Shown here: piece after piece, positions 9,319 through 19,772 of the stretch
How the letters are laid out: each line of letters starts with the position of its first letter
Position numbering within the stretch: position 1 is the first letter of the stretch
Assembly (NCBI GenBank): GCA_049317545.1
Contig: JBMOIB010000004.1
Coordinates: forward strand, 1-64,000
Source of the DNA: REEB506 sp049317545
Lineage (GTDB): Bacteria; Pseudomonadota; Alphaproteobacteria; Caulobacterales; Aquidulcibacteraceae
DNA length: 64,000 nucleotides
Direction of reading: 5' to 3'
The notes under the pieces: generated by a model
The model's input: only the letters and a program-made list of their open reading frames with translations
What the model was told of the DNA's origin: nothing
Databases searched by the model: none
Made by a program: the position numbers and the translations under genes

Positions 9319-9833
9319 GTCGGATCAGGACCGCGTCGGATCGACAAGACTCCCGTCCGGCTCACTTCGACAAGCCCGAGCGGTCGCATCAGATCGGTGA
9401 AGGCGTCGATCTTTTCGGAAGCGCCCGTGAGCTCGAAAATGAAGCTCTCAAGCGTCGTGTCGATCACTTTGGCGCGGAAAATCTCGGACACCCGCAGCGC
9501 CTCGATGCGGTTCTGCCCGGAACAGCGGACCTTGATCAGCGCAAGTTCACGTTCGACGCCGGCCGGGTCCATCGTCACGTCGACGACCTTGTGAACTGAG
9601 ACGATCCGATCGAGTTGGGCCTTGATCTGGTCGATGATGATCGCCTGACCGCTGGTCACGATCGTGATGCGGGACTGGTGCGAGGAATGGTCCGTTTCGG
9701 CGACCGTGAGGCTCACGATGTTGTAACCGCGCGCGGAAAACAAACCCACGACGCGGGCGAGCACGCCCGGTTCGTCGTCGACGATGACGGCGAGGGTGCG
9801 GCTTTCGATAGCTTGGTCAAGACGTGGCGGCAT
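9315..9833 (-). CDS. ilvH: Acetolactate synthase small (regulatory) subunit
   Basis: Regulatory subunit of acetohydroxyacid synthase; confers valine feedback inhibition on the large subunit. Length is 172 residues, as is usual. The N-terminal ACT domain reads VIVDDEPGVLARVVGLFSAR followed by GYNIVSLTVAETD. The C-terminal domain carries KVRCSGQNRIEALRVSEIFR. No large-subunit gene (ilvB/ilvI) is next to it, although the two usually adjoin; the upstream neighbour is a GDT1 transporter gene. The family call is secure. Confidence 0.96.
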   Translation of the reverse strand: MPPRLDQAIESRTLAVIVDDEPGVLARVVGLFSARGYNIVSLTVAETDHSSHQSRITIVTSGQAIIIDQIKAQLDRIVSVHKVVDVTMDPAGVERELALIKVRCSGQNRIEALRVSEIFRAKVIDTTLESFIFELTGASEKIDAFTDLMRPLGLVEVSRTGVLSIRRGPDPT

Positions 9834-9873
9834 GGCGCCTGTTAGCGCCCGCGCTGGCCGGCGGCAAGCGCCG

Positions 9874-10455
9874 TCATGAAGCGAGCCGCCACCCCGCGAA
9901 TGCAGCGATCAAGGTCGCAGCGCCAAGGAGCGCGAATACGGCGGCGGCGCCGGCCCTGATGAGCTTGAGCGGCGCCCGCCTGAGAATGACGTCGCCCAGC
10001 AGTACGGCCGGCACATTGGCCGCCATCATGCCGATCGTCGTCCCGGCTGCGACGGCCAACACAGATTGAAAGCGAGCGGCGAGCGCAACCGTAGCGATCT
10101 GCGTCTTGTCGCCCATTTCAACTAGGAAGAATGCGATCGCGGTCGCGAGGAACGCGCCGGCTCCGGCCGGCCCTTCCGGAACCCCCTCTTCCTTGTCCGG
10201 AATGAGCGCCCAGGCCGCCATGGCGAGAAAACCCAGTCCAAGCGCCAGGGTCAGAACCGGACCGTCGAGGAAGCTGGCGGCGATCTTGCCAACCAGCGCG
10301 GCGCCGGCATGGTTAACGAGCGTTGCGACGAAAATCCCCGCGATGATCGGCAATGGACGCCGAAACCGCGCCGCGAGGAGAATGGCGAGCAGCTGGGTCT
10401 TGTCGCCGATTTCCGCCAAGGCGACGACCCCGGCGGAGGTGAGAAGCGCTTCCAT
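9874..10455 (-). CDS. TMEM165/GDT1 (UPF0016) family cation transporter
   Basis: A 193-residue membrane protein built as two homologous halves, each carrying the family signature E-x-G-D-K-T: ALAEIGDKTQLLAILLAARF near residue 14 and FFLVEMGDKTQIATVALAAR near residue 113. The family transports Mn2+ or Ca2+ against H+; bacterial members such as MneA export manganese. It has six hydrophobic helices. A short GGGGT/ACCCC hairpin lies just upstream, but it does not resemble the yybP-ykoY manganese riboswitch. Position between ilvH and an epimerase gives no functional clue. Confidence 0.9.
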   Translation of the reverse strand: MEALLTSAGVVALAEIGDKTQLLAILLAARFRRPLPIIAGIFVATLVNHAGAALVGKIAASFLDGPVLTLALGLGFLAMAAWALIPDKEEGVPEGPAGAGAFLATAIAFFLVEMGDKTQIATVALAARFQSVLAVAAGTTIGMMAANVPAVLLGDVILRRAPLKLIRAGAAAVFALLGAATLIAAFAGWRLAS

Positions 10456-10624
10456 GTGCTAGCCGATCGGAAAAACCGGGGTGGTTTAACCCCATCCTAG
10501 CGATCCGCAAGCAAGAGGAGCCGATGGCGACCGCCCCGCACTCGACAACAGAACGTTGCAGGACGATCGCACAAATTGCGCGCGCTTTCCGTCGCGCCGT
10601 CGCTACTGGCGTCGGCGGCCCACA

Positions 10625-11473
10625 GTGAGCGCCATCGCTCTGCATAATGACGCCGCGCGGCTCGAGGTTCGGCCTGAACTCGGCGGCGCTCTGACCGCGT
10701 TCGAATTCGCGGGCCGGCCAGTCTTTCGTCGGACGCCTCCTGGGGCGACGGATGCAGCAGAGACCTCGGCCTTCGTATTGGCCCCATTTCCAAATCGCAT
10801 CGCCCAGGCGCGCTTCGTCTTTGGCGGGCGCGTCATTGCGCTCGCGCCCGACCCTGCCGGCGGCGCGCATGCGCTGCATGGGGGCGCATGGCGACGACCA
10901 TGGACCGTCGAACGCACTGGCCCCGCCGAACTACGCATGGCGACAAGCGATCTCGGCGATTGGCCATGGGCATGCCGCGTCGTCCAGGACGTCCGCCTCC
11001 GTCCAGACGGGCTCGATGTCGATGTCTCGCTGATCAACCTTGACGCCACGCCGATGCCCGCGGGGCTAGGCTGGCACCCGGCCTTCGCGGCCCGCGACGT
11101 TTGCCGCGTTCAGCTGGACTGCGGCATGTATTATCCGACATCGGATGACCTGCCGACCGCGCCGCGCGCGCTCGAGCCGCACTGGACCTTCGCGGACGGC
11201 GTCGACGGCGCAGCGCTGGCGCCGATCGATCATTGCCTGAGGGACTGGAGCGGCGCGGCCGAGCTGGTCTGGCCAGATCGGAAGATCCGGCTTACGGCGT
11301 GCGGGTGCCCCTTCCTGCAAGTCTATGCGCCCACGCATGGATCGTTCGTGTGCCTCGAACCGCAGACTTGCGCGCCCGACGCCTTCAACCGTGATGAAAC
11401 CTTTGGCGCGGCGTCGCTTGCACCTGGCGAGGCGCTGGAGATTCAAGTGCGGATCGACGTCGCAGACCTGTAG
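10625..11473 (+). CDS. Aldose 1-epimerase (mutarotase) family protein
   Basis: Interconverts alpha and beta anomers of hexoses. The fold is indicated by FVLAPFPNRIAQARFVFGGR, HALHGGAWRRPWTV (active-site His region) and GLGWHPAFAA; GSFVCLEPQTCAPDAFN carries the expected catalytic glutamate. The GTG at 10625 is preferred because homology begins immediately (SAIALHNDAARLEVRPELGG). An in-frame ATG at 10556 would add 23 non-homologous residues. No strong ribosome site is visible, so the start is uncertain. Predicted 282 residues, cytoplasmic. Confidence 0.85.
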   Translation: MSAIALHNDAARLEVRPELGGALTAFEFAGRPVFRRTPPGATDAAETSAFVLAPFPNRIAQARFVFGGRVIALAPDPAGGAHALHGGAWRRPWTVERTGPAELRMATSDLGDWPWACRVVQDVRLRPDGLDVDVSLINLDATPMPAGLGWHPAFAARDVCRVQLDCGMYYPTSDDLPTAPRALEPHWTFADGVDGAALAPIDHCLRDWSGAAELVWPDRKIRLTACGCPFLQVYAPTHGSFVCLEPQTCAPDAFNRDETFGAASLAPGEALEIQVRIDVADL

Positions 11474-11482
11474 CGCAACCGC

Positions 11483-13606
<2,124 letters not shown>

Positions 13607-13703
13607 TGCGAGATCCTGGGCTAGCCTCTGATCATGCAGGCCAATTCGCGAGAGGAGCGTTAATGGCCAGACGCGTTTGGGAACCGATCGGCGGCGGGAT
13701 TCC

Positions 13704-13732
13704 TTGACAGGGTCCGGCTGGACCGCTTTTTG
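13704..13732 (+). promoter_or_regulatory. Candidate pckG promoter
   Basis: A CTTGACA -35 element (TTGACA at 13704-13709) stands 17 bases before TTTTTG, a weak -10. A perfect GGTCC-N4-GGACC inverted repeat lies in the spacer and could be an operator. It sits about 75 bases before the pckG start. Tentative. Confidence 0.35.
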
Positions 13733-13803
13733 CGGAAGACGCTCTTCAAACCAGCGCCGCCTCGCGGTTTCGCGATTTGGCCCGGCGCAAGGGAGGTTGG
13801 TTG

Positions 13804-15672
13804 ATGAATGCGTCCCAAGACGGCGGTTGCACCCCGCCGACTAAGCACTCGGCCCTGATTGCCTGGGTCCAGGACATCGCCGCGCTCGCCAAACCCGATC
13901 GCATCCATTGGTGCGACGGCTCGGAAGCTGAATGGACGGCGCTGACGAATGAGCTCGTCGCCAAGGGCACGCTCAAGCGGCTCGATCCCGCCAAACGTCC
14001 GAATAGCTTCTACGCGGCGTCCGATCCCAGCGACGTGGCCCGCGTCGAAAGCCGCACCTTTATTTGCTCGCGCGACAAGAACGACGCCGGTCCGACGAAC
14101 AATTGGGCTGACCCTGCGGAAATGCGCGCGACGCTCAACGGATTGTTCGACGGCTGCATGCGCGGCCGCACGATGTACGTCGTGCCCTTTTCCATGGGCC
14201 CGATCGGTTCGCCAATCAGCGCGCTCGGCGTCGAGATCACCGACAGCGCCTATGTCGCCGTGTCGATGCGAGTCATGACGCGCATGGGCAAAGACGCGCT
14301 CGATGCGCTCGGCGAAGACGGCGTGTTTGTGCCCGCGGTGCATACGCTCGGCGCGCCGCTCGCGCAGGGGCAGGCGGACGTGGCGTGGCCGTGCAACAAG
14401 GAAAAATACATCGTCCATTTCCCTGAAACCCGGGAAATCTGGTCATACGGTTCGGGCTATGGCGGCAACGCCTTGCTCGGGAAAAAATGCTTCGCGCTGC
14501 GCATCGCCAGCGTGATGGCGCGCGACGAAGGCTGGCTCGCCGAGCACATGCTGATCTTGAAGCTGACGCCGCCGCAGGGCGAGCCGCGCTTCGTTGCGGC
14601 CGCCTTCCCGAGCGCTTGCGGCAAGACCAACCTCGCCATGCTGCAGCCGACGATTCCGGGCTGGAAGGCCGAAACGATCGGCGACGACATCGCCTGGATG
14701 CGCTTCGGTCCCGACGGGCGGCTCTACGCCATCAACCCCGAGGCCGGCTTTTTCGGGGTAGCACCGGGCACGGGCCGCGCGACCAACCAAAACGCGATCG
14801 CCACGCTGACCGAAAACACCATCTTCACCAATGTCGCCCTGACCGATGACGGCGACGTGTGGTGGGAGGGCCTGACGGACATTCCGCCGGCGCATCTGAC
14901 GGATTGGCGCGGCCGCGCCTGGTCGCCAGAACTCGGCGAACCGGCCGCCCATCCTAATGCGCGCTTCGCCGCGCCGGCAGGCCAATGTCCGGCGATCGCG
15001 CCGGAATGGGAAGACCCGCGTGGCGTGCCGATCTCGGCGATCCTGTTTGGCGGGCGGCGTGCGTCGGCCGTACCCTTGGTCGTCGAGGCCTTCAACTGGA
15101 CGCATGGCGTCTTTCTGGCGTCGAACGTAGCGTCCGAGGGCACCGCTGCGGCTGAAAACAAGATCGGCGAGTTGCGCCGCGACCCGTTCGCGATGTTGCC
15201 ATTCTGCGGCTACCACATGGGCGATTACTTCGCTCATTGGCTCAAAATGGGCCAATCAGCCGACGCCTCGAAGCTTCCGAAGATTTTCTATGTCAACTGG
15301 TTCCGCAAGGACCGTTCGGGCCGCTACCTGTGGCCCGGCTATGGCGAGAATTCCCGCGTCCTGAAATGGATTGTCGAACGCCTTGATGGGCGCGCCGCAG
15401 CGGTGCAGACGCCGATCGGGCTGACGCCGACGCACGACAGTCTGGACGTGTCCGGCCTTCATCTCGCCGACGGCGCTCTCGGCGAACTGCTCGGGGTGGA
15501 TCGCGCAACGTGGATCGAGGAAGCGGACCTGATACCGCCAGCCTATGACAAGTATGGCGACCGCCTCCCCAAGGCGCTTTGGGAAGAGCATCGCCGATTG
15601 GTCGATCGTCTGCGCTTCTGGGACCAGGGCGGCGATTATTCGGGATCTCAGGATGCCGCCGTTCGCGCCTAG
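13804..15672 (+). CDS. pckG: Phosphoenolpyruvate carboxykinase (GTP)
   Basis: Converts oxaloacetate plus GTP to phosphoenolpyruvate and CO2, the entry step of gluconeogenesis. Length 622 residues, normal for the GTP class. FPSACGKTNLAM (268-279) is the kinase P-loop with the hyper-reactive cysteine. FGGRRASAVPLVVEAFNW is a GTP-PEPCK signature. The ATG at 13804 is chosen because GGGAGG precedes it by about eight bases; the in-frame ATG at 13777 adds nine residues without homology. Many alphaproteobacteria use the unrelated ATP-dependent PckA, so the GTP form is a useful lineage marker. Confidence 0.97.
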   Translation: MNASQDGGCTPPTKHSALIAWVQDIAALAKPDRIHWCDGSEAEWTALTNELVAKGTLKRLDPAKRPNSFYAASDPSDVARVESRTFICSRDKNDAGPTNNWADPAEMRATLNGLFDGCMRGRTMYVVPFSMGPIGSPISALGVEITDSAYVAVSMRVMTRMGKDALDALGEDGVFVPAVHTLGAPLAQGQADVAWPCNKEKYIVHFPETREIWSYGSGYGGNALLGKKCFALRIASVMARDEGWLAEHMLILKLTPPQGEPRFVAAAFPSACGKTNLAMLQPTIPGWKAETIGDDIAWMRFGPDGRLYAINPEAGFFGVAPGTGRATNQNAIATLTENTIFTNVALTDDGDVWWEGLTDIPPAHLTDWRGRAWSPELGEPAAHPNARFAAPAGQCPAIAPEWEDPRGVPISAILFGGRRASAVPLVVEAFNWTHGVFLASNVASEGTAAAENKIGELRRDPFAMLPFCGYHMGDYFAHWLKMGQSADASKLPKIFYVNWFRKDRSGRYLWPGYGENSRVLKWIVERLDGRAAAVQTPIGLTPTHDSLDVSGLHLADGALGELLGVDRATWIEEADLIPPAYDKYGDRLPKALWEEHRRLVDRLRFWDQGGDYSGSQDAAVRA

Positions 15673-15820
15673 GCTGACAAGCGCCTCATAGTCGGCCCAA
15701 GTCATCCGGGCGCCCCTCGCCCAATATAGGTAGTAAGGGGCCCTCGTCGCGTGCCAAGGCGCAGGACGCCATCGAGACTCTGCGGTAGAACACACCGGTC
15801 CTCATTTCCGGTTTTCCACC

Positions 15821-16306
15821 ATGGATGCTTCGATGAACGAACAGAACGCCCTTGGCGCCGCCGATCGCATCATCGAGCACGTCGCGACTATTGTTGCGGC
15901 CTACGCATCGACTACATCGCTCACCGAGGATGCTCTCGTCGGCGCTATTCGCCGTGTGCATTCCGAATTGGCGGTATTGGGTGGTCCAGCTGCAGCGGCC
16001 TCGACGCCGAGCGCCGGCGCAACGAGCCCAGCTGTGCCGGTCCGCAAATCTGTGACGCCGGATTACATCGTCTGCCTGGAAGACGGTCAGCGCGTGAAGA
16101 TGCTCAAGCGCTACATCATGACCCATTACAACCAGACCCCGGCGCAATACCGCGCCAAATGGGGCTTGCCGCCGGAATACCCGATGGTGGCGCCGAATTA
16201 CGCCAAGCGCCGGTCGGAACTCGCCAAGGCCATCGGCCTCGGCACGAAGGCCAATTCCCCGAAAGAGCGCACCACCCGCGAACGCCGGGTCGGCGCGCGC
16301 GCCTGA
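15821..16306 (+). CDS. MucR/Ros-family transcriptional regulator
   Basis: A 161-residue alphaproteobacterial Ros/MucR protein, an AT-rich-DNA-binding regulator of exopolysaccharide, motility and cell-cycle genes in relatives. The DNA-binding core is YIVCLEDGQRVKMLKRYIM (residues 82-100) followed by THYNQTPAQYRAKWGLPPEY and PMVAPNYAKRRSELAKAIGL. The Zn-ligand positions read Cys85, Asp88, Tyr98, His102. The second Cys to Asp is common in MucR, but Tyr replaces the usual third-ligand His. A start at 15833 (MNEQ) is also possible. Confidence 0.93.
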   Translation: MDASMNEQNALGAADRIIEHVATIVAAYASTTSLTEDALVGAIRRVHSELAVLGGPAAAASTPSAGATSPAVPVRKSVTPDYIVCLEDGQRVKMLKRYIMTHYNQTPAQYRAKWGLPPEYPMVAPNYAKRRSELAKAIGLGTKANSPKERTTRERRVGARA

Positions 16307-16321
16307 CGCATCTGCCGACGC

Positions 16322-17665
16322 CTAGCCGGAGACCAAGCTTGATGGCGCCGACGCACCGCCGATCGCAACGGCCAGCATCGGAAAGATAGGCGCAAAGGCG
16401 CCGCCGAACGCCGTGGTCTGCGCCCAGTCAGGAATGGACGCCGCGCGTTCGATGCGCATGCGCACGCCTTTGGGCCGGCCGGACCGCGCCATCGACTGAA
16501 TCGCCGGCAAGGCCGCGCCGCCGCCCACGGCGACGACCGTCAATGTAGCCCCGCCCGCATTGCGCACGGCTTCGGAGGCCGCCTGTAAGCCGTCAAGAAA
16601 GGCGTCTTCGATGGCGTCGAACGCCGCCGCCACGTCGGGGTCGCCCATGGCTTCGCGCGCGCTGACGCGAACAACACGGTCGCCAACCCGGAAGGCGGCC
16701 TTGCCCGACGTCAGCATGTGTTCCTTCCCTGTCCGCACGTCGACCAGCAGATCGCGCCAAGCGCGCGCGCGCGCATCAACCCCGCGGAGGCGCGACCGCT
16801 CGATGACGAGGTTAAGGAGCGCGACATCGATGGCGTCGCCGGCTTGAGGGACCGTTCTGCGCGCTTCGCCAATCTCCCAGGCGTCGTCGCCTGCAAAACC
16901 AATCGCGCCGATGTCCGTCGTGCCGGCGCCGACATCGAGCACCAGCACCCCGGCCGAACGCGGGCCCGTAGACTCAAGACAGGCGACCGCCGCCGCCGCC
17001 GCTTCGAAAACGGCGCCTTCGACTTGGATATCGCCGCCGCGCGCGCCCGCCGCATCCAGCGCTGCGAGCGCCCTATCGATGCTCACGACTCCCGCGTCGA
17101 GGTTCGGCGCGAGGTCTTCCGCGATGGCGGCGGCGTCTCTGAACATGGCCGCCATCTCGCGATTGTGCCCGGCGGCGGCCGCACGGTTCCAATCGGGCCG
17201 CGTGTACCGCAGCGCAAAGCCGCCCGTGCGCGCCGAGCCAAGCGTGACGTCTTTGTCGATCGCGCGCGCAACGCCGCGCAGCAGATACGCCAGGAAAAGC
17301 ACCAAAAGGTCGCGTTGGCGGAACTGGCGGGTCGGGTCGATGCCTGGCGGCAGGAGAGTCCGAATGGACCGCGAGAGGTCGCGGGCGCCGAGCAGCGTCT
17401 TGAAGGAGCGCAGCGTTTCGCGGTTGGCGGGAAGTCCCGCCGCGACGCGTTGCGCCGCTACGCCGAGAAGCACGCGCTTCTCATCGGGATCGACAACGAG
17501 AAGACCGGGCAAAAGAAAGGGATTGGCCGTGTCCGAAATGATTAATGGCCGGACGGCGCGCGGGTCGCGTTCATCCCTGTGCGCCGCCGCCGCCTTGCTG
17601 TTGGCGGTGCCGAAGTCGACGCAGACCGTCCAATCCGATCCGCCGCGGCCCTGAGCGCCGGTCAT
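16322..17665 (-). CDS. Hsp70-like ATPase lacking a substrate-binding domain
   Basis: A 447-residue actin/Hsp70-fold ATPase. Phosphate-1 is VCVDFGTANSKAAAA (residues 14-28), phosphate-2 is VLVLDVGAGTTDIGAIGF, and the adenosine motif is VVAVGGGAALPAIQSM. The protein ends soon after the ATPase fold (TTAFGGAFAPIFP), so there is no DnaK-type peptide-binding domain, as in YegD-like proteins. The ATG at 17665 overlaps the stop of the upstream GrpE-like gene (ATGA), implying coupled translation. Together they suggest an ATPase with its own nucleotide-exchange partner. Client and function are unknown. It is convergent with the MucR gene. Confidence 0.85.
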   Translation of the reverse strand: MTGAQGRGGSDWTVCVDFGTANSKAAAAHRDERDPRAVRPLIISDTANPFLLPGLLVVDPDEKRVLLGVAAQRVAAGLPANRETLRSFKTLLGARDLSRSIRTLLPPGIDPTRQFRQRDLLVLFLAYLLRGVARAIDKDVTLGSARTGGFALRYTRPDWNRAAAAGHNREMAAMFRDAAAIAEDLAPNLDAGVVSIDRALAALDAAGARGGDIQVEGAVFEAAAAAVACLESTGPRSAGVLVLDVGAGTTDIGAIGFAGDDAWEIGEARRTVPQAGDAIDVALLNLVIERSRLRGVDARARAWRDLLVDVRTGKEHMLTSGKAAFRVGDRVVRVSAREAMGDPDVAAAFDAIEDAFLDGLQAASEAVRNAGGATLTVVAVGGGAALPAIQSMARSGRPKGVRMRIERAASIPDWAQTTAFGGAFAPIFPMLAVAIGGASAPSSLVSG

Positions 17666-18132
17666 CGCGGACGCTTTCGGGACCGCGCCTCGCGGACCGG
17701 TCGCGCCGCCGCTACGTCGGCGCGGGCGAGAACCATCTCGTCCTCGCCGAGGCCGCGCACGACAAAGGGCGTCGAAACCAAAACTGGATCGCCGGGCGCG
17801 ACGTCGAATCCGTCCACGACGGTATGAAGCGCGGGATCGTAGGCGGCCTCGCCGCATGCTCCCATGCGCAGGCGCCGCAGTGCTGCAACCTGTTCGAGAT
17901 CCTGCAGCGCGAGCGCCGCGCGATCGAGGCACGCCGACATGCGCTTTTGCGCTGCGTTCGGGCGTTTGCCCGCCTCCTGGCTGCGCTCGACGGCGGCGAG
18001 GGCCTTAACCAGATCGCGCTCGAGAACGGCGGTTTCTCGCCAGGCGCGCGCCAAGAAGGCGTCGGCCTCCGCCCAGGCCGCGCGCTCCAAGGCCTCGGCC
18101 ACTACGTCAGACGATCGACTGGCGCGGGTCAT
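17662..18132 (-). CDS. GrpE-like nucleotide exchange factor
   Basis: A 156-residue protein with a helical first two-thirds (VLERDLVKALAAVERSQEAG). It has a GrpE-type C-terminal beta domain: GEAAYDPALHTVVDGFD, then LVSTPFVVRGLGEDEMVLARADV. This matches the canonical GrpE pattern of a G-x2-(F/Y)-D-P-x2-H segment followed by a G-Y-x-(L/G) and RPA-x-V ending. The start at 18132 fits the homology; GAGG lies upstream. It is shorter and more divergent than housekeeping GrpE. It is directly coupled to the Hsp70-like gene. No J-domain gene is nearby. Confidence 0.75.
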   Translation of the reverse strand: MTRASRSSDVVAEALERAAWAEADAFLARAWRETAVLERDLVKALAAVERSQEAGKRPNAAQKRMSACLDRAALALQDLEQVAALRRLRMGACGEAAYDPALHTVVDGFDVAPGDPVLVSTPFVVRGLGEDEMVLARADVAAARPVREARSRKRPR

Positions 18133-18246
18133 GCAGGCGCCCTCAATGCGCCCAAAGGTGGGCTTGAGGGCGCATCCGCTCGCGTGGAACGGACGTTGGA
18201 TTGTCGTTCGTCGCTGGGCTGCATAAAAGCGAACTCGCACGCAAGG

Positions 18247-19281
18247 ATGCGCCAATTGGCGGATGAGACCAAGTCTTCACGCAATTTGCGCGCCAAATCG
18301 GGCGGGCGCGAGCCGGCGCGTGGCCGCAGTCGCGCCCGTTCGCCCATCGCACTGGTTCTAGCCGGCGCAGGCCTCGGCGCGGCGGCTGGCGCAATTGCGT
18401 CAACCAACCCGATCGTCGCCGCACTTGCGGGCAAGGCTATCTGGATCGGTGCGGGAGCTGGCGTCGGCGGCGCCATCGGCGCCCTTGCAGCGTGGTGGAG
18501 CGATCCCGTTCGGGCGCGCATCCGCCGCCGCGACGAGATCGCCGCGGACGCCACGCATCAGCTGAACCTGCCGTTTGCCGCGACCACTGATCTGCGCGCC
18601 CTGGCCCCCGACCGCCGTACGCCGATCGGTTTGCTGCTCGACCGTCCGTCCTCGCCGTTCGCGACAGGTGTGCGCGACGTGCTTTTCGCGCTCGATCGGG
18701 CCCTCGACGCCTATTTCGGCGGTCGCATCGTGCTGGTTGCGGGGCCACATGCCGGCGTTGGCGCCACCACCCTCGCCGCCAGTCTCGCGATCGCGGCGGC
18801 CGCGGAGGGACGGCGCGTTCTGCTCATCGACGCCGATCTTCGAGGGCGTGGCGCCACTTTGCTGCTGCGCGCGAGCGCACAGGCCGGCATTCACGAAGTC
18901 GCAGTCGGCGCGGCGCCGCTCGCGGCGGCGATTGCCCGAGCGGACGCCTATGGCTTCGACGTCGCGACGGCCGGCCCATCCCGGTCGGGCGGACAGGAGC
19001 TCTATTCGTCGGTGATGTGGAGCCAGACACTGGCGCAGGCGCGCCTTGCCTATGATCTCGTGATCATCGACGCGCCGCCGGCGCTCGAATCTGTCGAGGC
19101 GAGGATGCTCGCGCGGACGGTCGACGCGACCCTGATTGCGGGCAGGCGTGCGAAAACGCGCCGTCTTGCGGCGCAGGCGGCCAGCGCCATTCTCAGCCGC
19201 CCTGACGGATCGGCCCCGATCGCCGCGGCCGTCATGACGGATGCGCCGCCGCCGAAGTCCAAGCCCCGGCGACGGGGTTAG
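18247..19281 (+). CDS. BY-kinase/CpsD-like membrane ATPase with degenerate Walker A
   Basis: A 344-residue protein. Basic N-terminus, two hydrophobic helices (about 32-51 and 53-84), then a P-loop domain like bacterial tyrosine kinases of the Wzc/CpsD type. RPSSPFATGVRDVLFALDRA resembles their conserved SPxxEAxRxLR helix. Walker A' is GRRVLLIDADLRGRG (189-201) and Walker B is YDLVIIDAPPAL. Walker A reads GPHAGVGATT (166-175), with Ala173 where Lys is expected and no MinD-type signature Lys. There is no C-terminal tyrosine cluster. It is probably a pseudo-kinase or non-canonical ATPase in envelope polysaccharide work. The start is uncertain. Confidence 0.75.
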   Translation: MRQLADETKSSRNLRAKSGGREPARGRSRARSPIALVLAGAGLGAAAGAIASTNPIVAALAGKAIWIGAGAGVGGAIGALAAWWSDPVRARIRRRDEIAADATHQLNLPFAATTDLRALAPDRRTPIGLLLDRPSSPFATGVRDVLFALDRALDAYFGGRIVLVAGPHAGVGATTLAASLAIAAAAEGRRVLLIDADLRGRGATLLLRASAQAGIHEVAVGAAPLAAAIARADAYGFDVATAGPSRSGGQELYSSVMWSQTLAQARLAYDLVIIDAPPALESVEARMLARTVDATLIAGRRAKTRRLAAQAASAILSRPDGSAPIAAAVMTDAPPPKSKPRRRG

Positions 19282-19285
19282 GGCG

Positions 19286-19639
19286 TCACATCTTCACTTC
19301 GTAATCGGTGCGCTTCTTGCCTGCGGATTCGAGCGCCCGCAGCCAACGCGGGGTTGGGCCGCGTCCAGCCCATTCTTCGCCCTTCGGGCCGCGATACTTG
19401 ACCGGGAGCTTCTTGCCGGCGTCGGCGCGCTGACGGCGGCGGCGCTCGCCGCCCATGAGGCCCTCGACGGTGAGGCCGAGCTCGGCGGCGCGCTCGCGCA
19501 TTTCCTCGATAAGGGCCTGCTTGGCTTCGCCGAGTTTGGCTTCGCGCACACGTTCGGCTTCCGCGATCAAACTGGTGAGATCAGCGGGAGAAAGATGGTC
19601 GATAGCGGGTAGATTTGACTTTTCCGGCTTCTTCGTCAT
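19286..19639 (-). CDS. H-NS-family nucleoid-associated protein
   Basis: A 117-residue H-NS/HvrA-type DNA-binding protein. The N-terminal half is a coiled-coil oligomerisation region (LIAEAERVREAKLGEAKQAL). The C-terminal DNA-binding motif is KYRGPKGEEWAGRGPTPRWL, matching the consensus in which the GRGxxPxWL loop inserts into the AT-rich minor groove. The ATG at 19639 is preferred, with AGGTG nine bases before it; a GTG at 19651 would add four residues. It probably silences AT-rich or acquired DNA. Convergent with the BY-kinase-like gene, 4 bp apart. Confidence 0.88.
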   Translation of the reverse strand: MTKKPEKSNLPAIDHLSPADLTSLIAEAERVREAKLGEAKQALIEEMRERAAELGLTVEGLMGGERRRRQRADAGKKLPVKYRGPKGEEWAGRGPTPRWLRALESAGKKRTDYEVKM

Positions 19640-19682
19640 CGCAATTTGCACCTATCCAAAAACCACCCAGGAGGATGCTTAC

Positions 19683-19772
19683 ATGAGCGCTTCGCGACTA
19701 AGATTCAATGAATTTATCGCCAGCGCGCCAAAAGCAACCGCGCCAGATGAAAAGCCGACAACACGCCGATGA
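19683..19772 (+). CDS. Possible small ORF, 29 residues
   Basis: The ORF reads MSASRLRFNEFIASAPKATA then PDEKPTTRR. A perfect AGGAGG (19669-19674) lies eight bases before the ATG. It starts in the gap upstream of the H-NS gene and runs antisense into the 3' end of the VanZ-like gene. Local base composition is less GC-rich than the flanks. It could be a real small protein, a decayed gene start or chance. No homology is recognised. Confidence 0.35.
   Translation: MSASRLRFNEFIASAPKATAPDEKPTTRR

Noticed and set aside
10456..10520. Possible manganese (yybP-ykoY) riboswitch before the GDT1-family gene
   Set aside because: Only a five-base GGGGT/ACCCC hairpin is present; the conserved aptamer segments are not.
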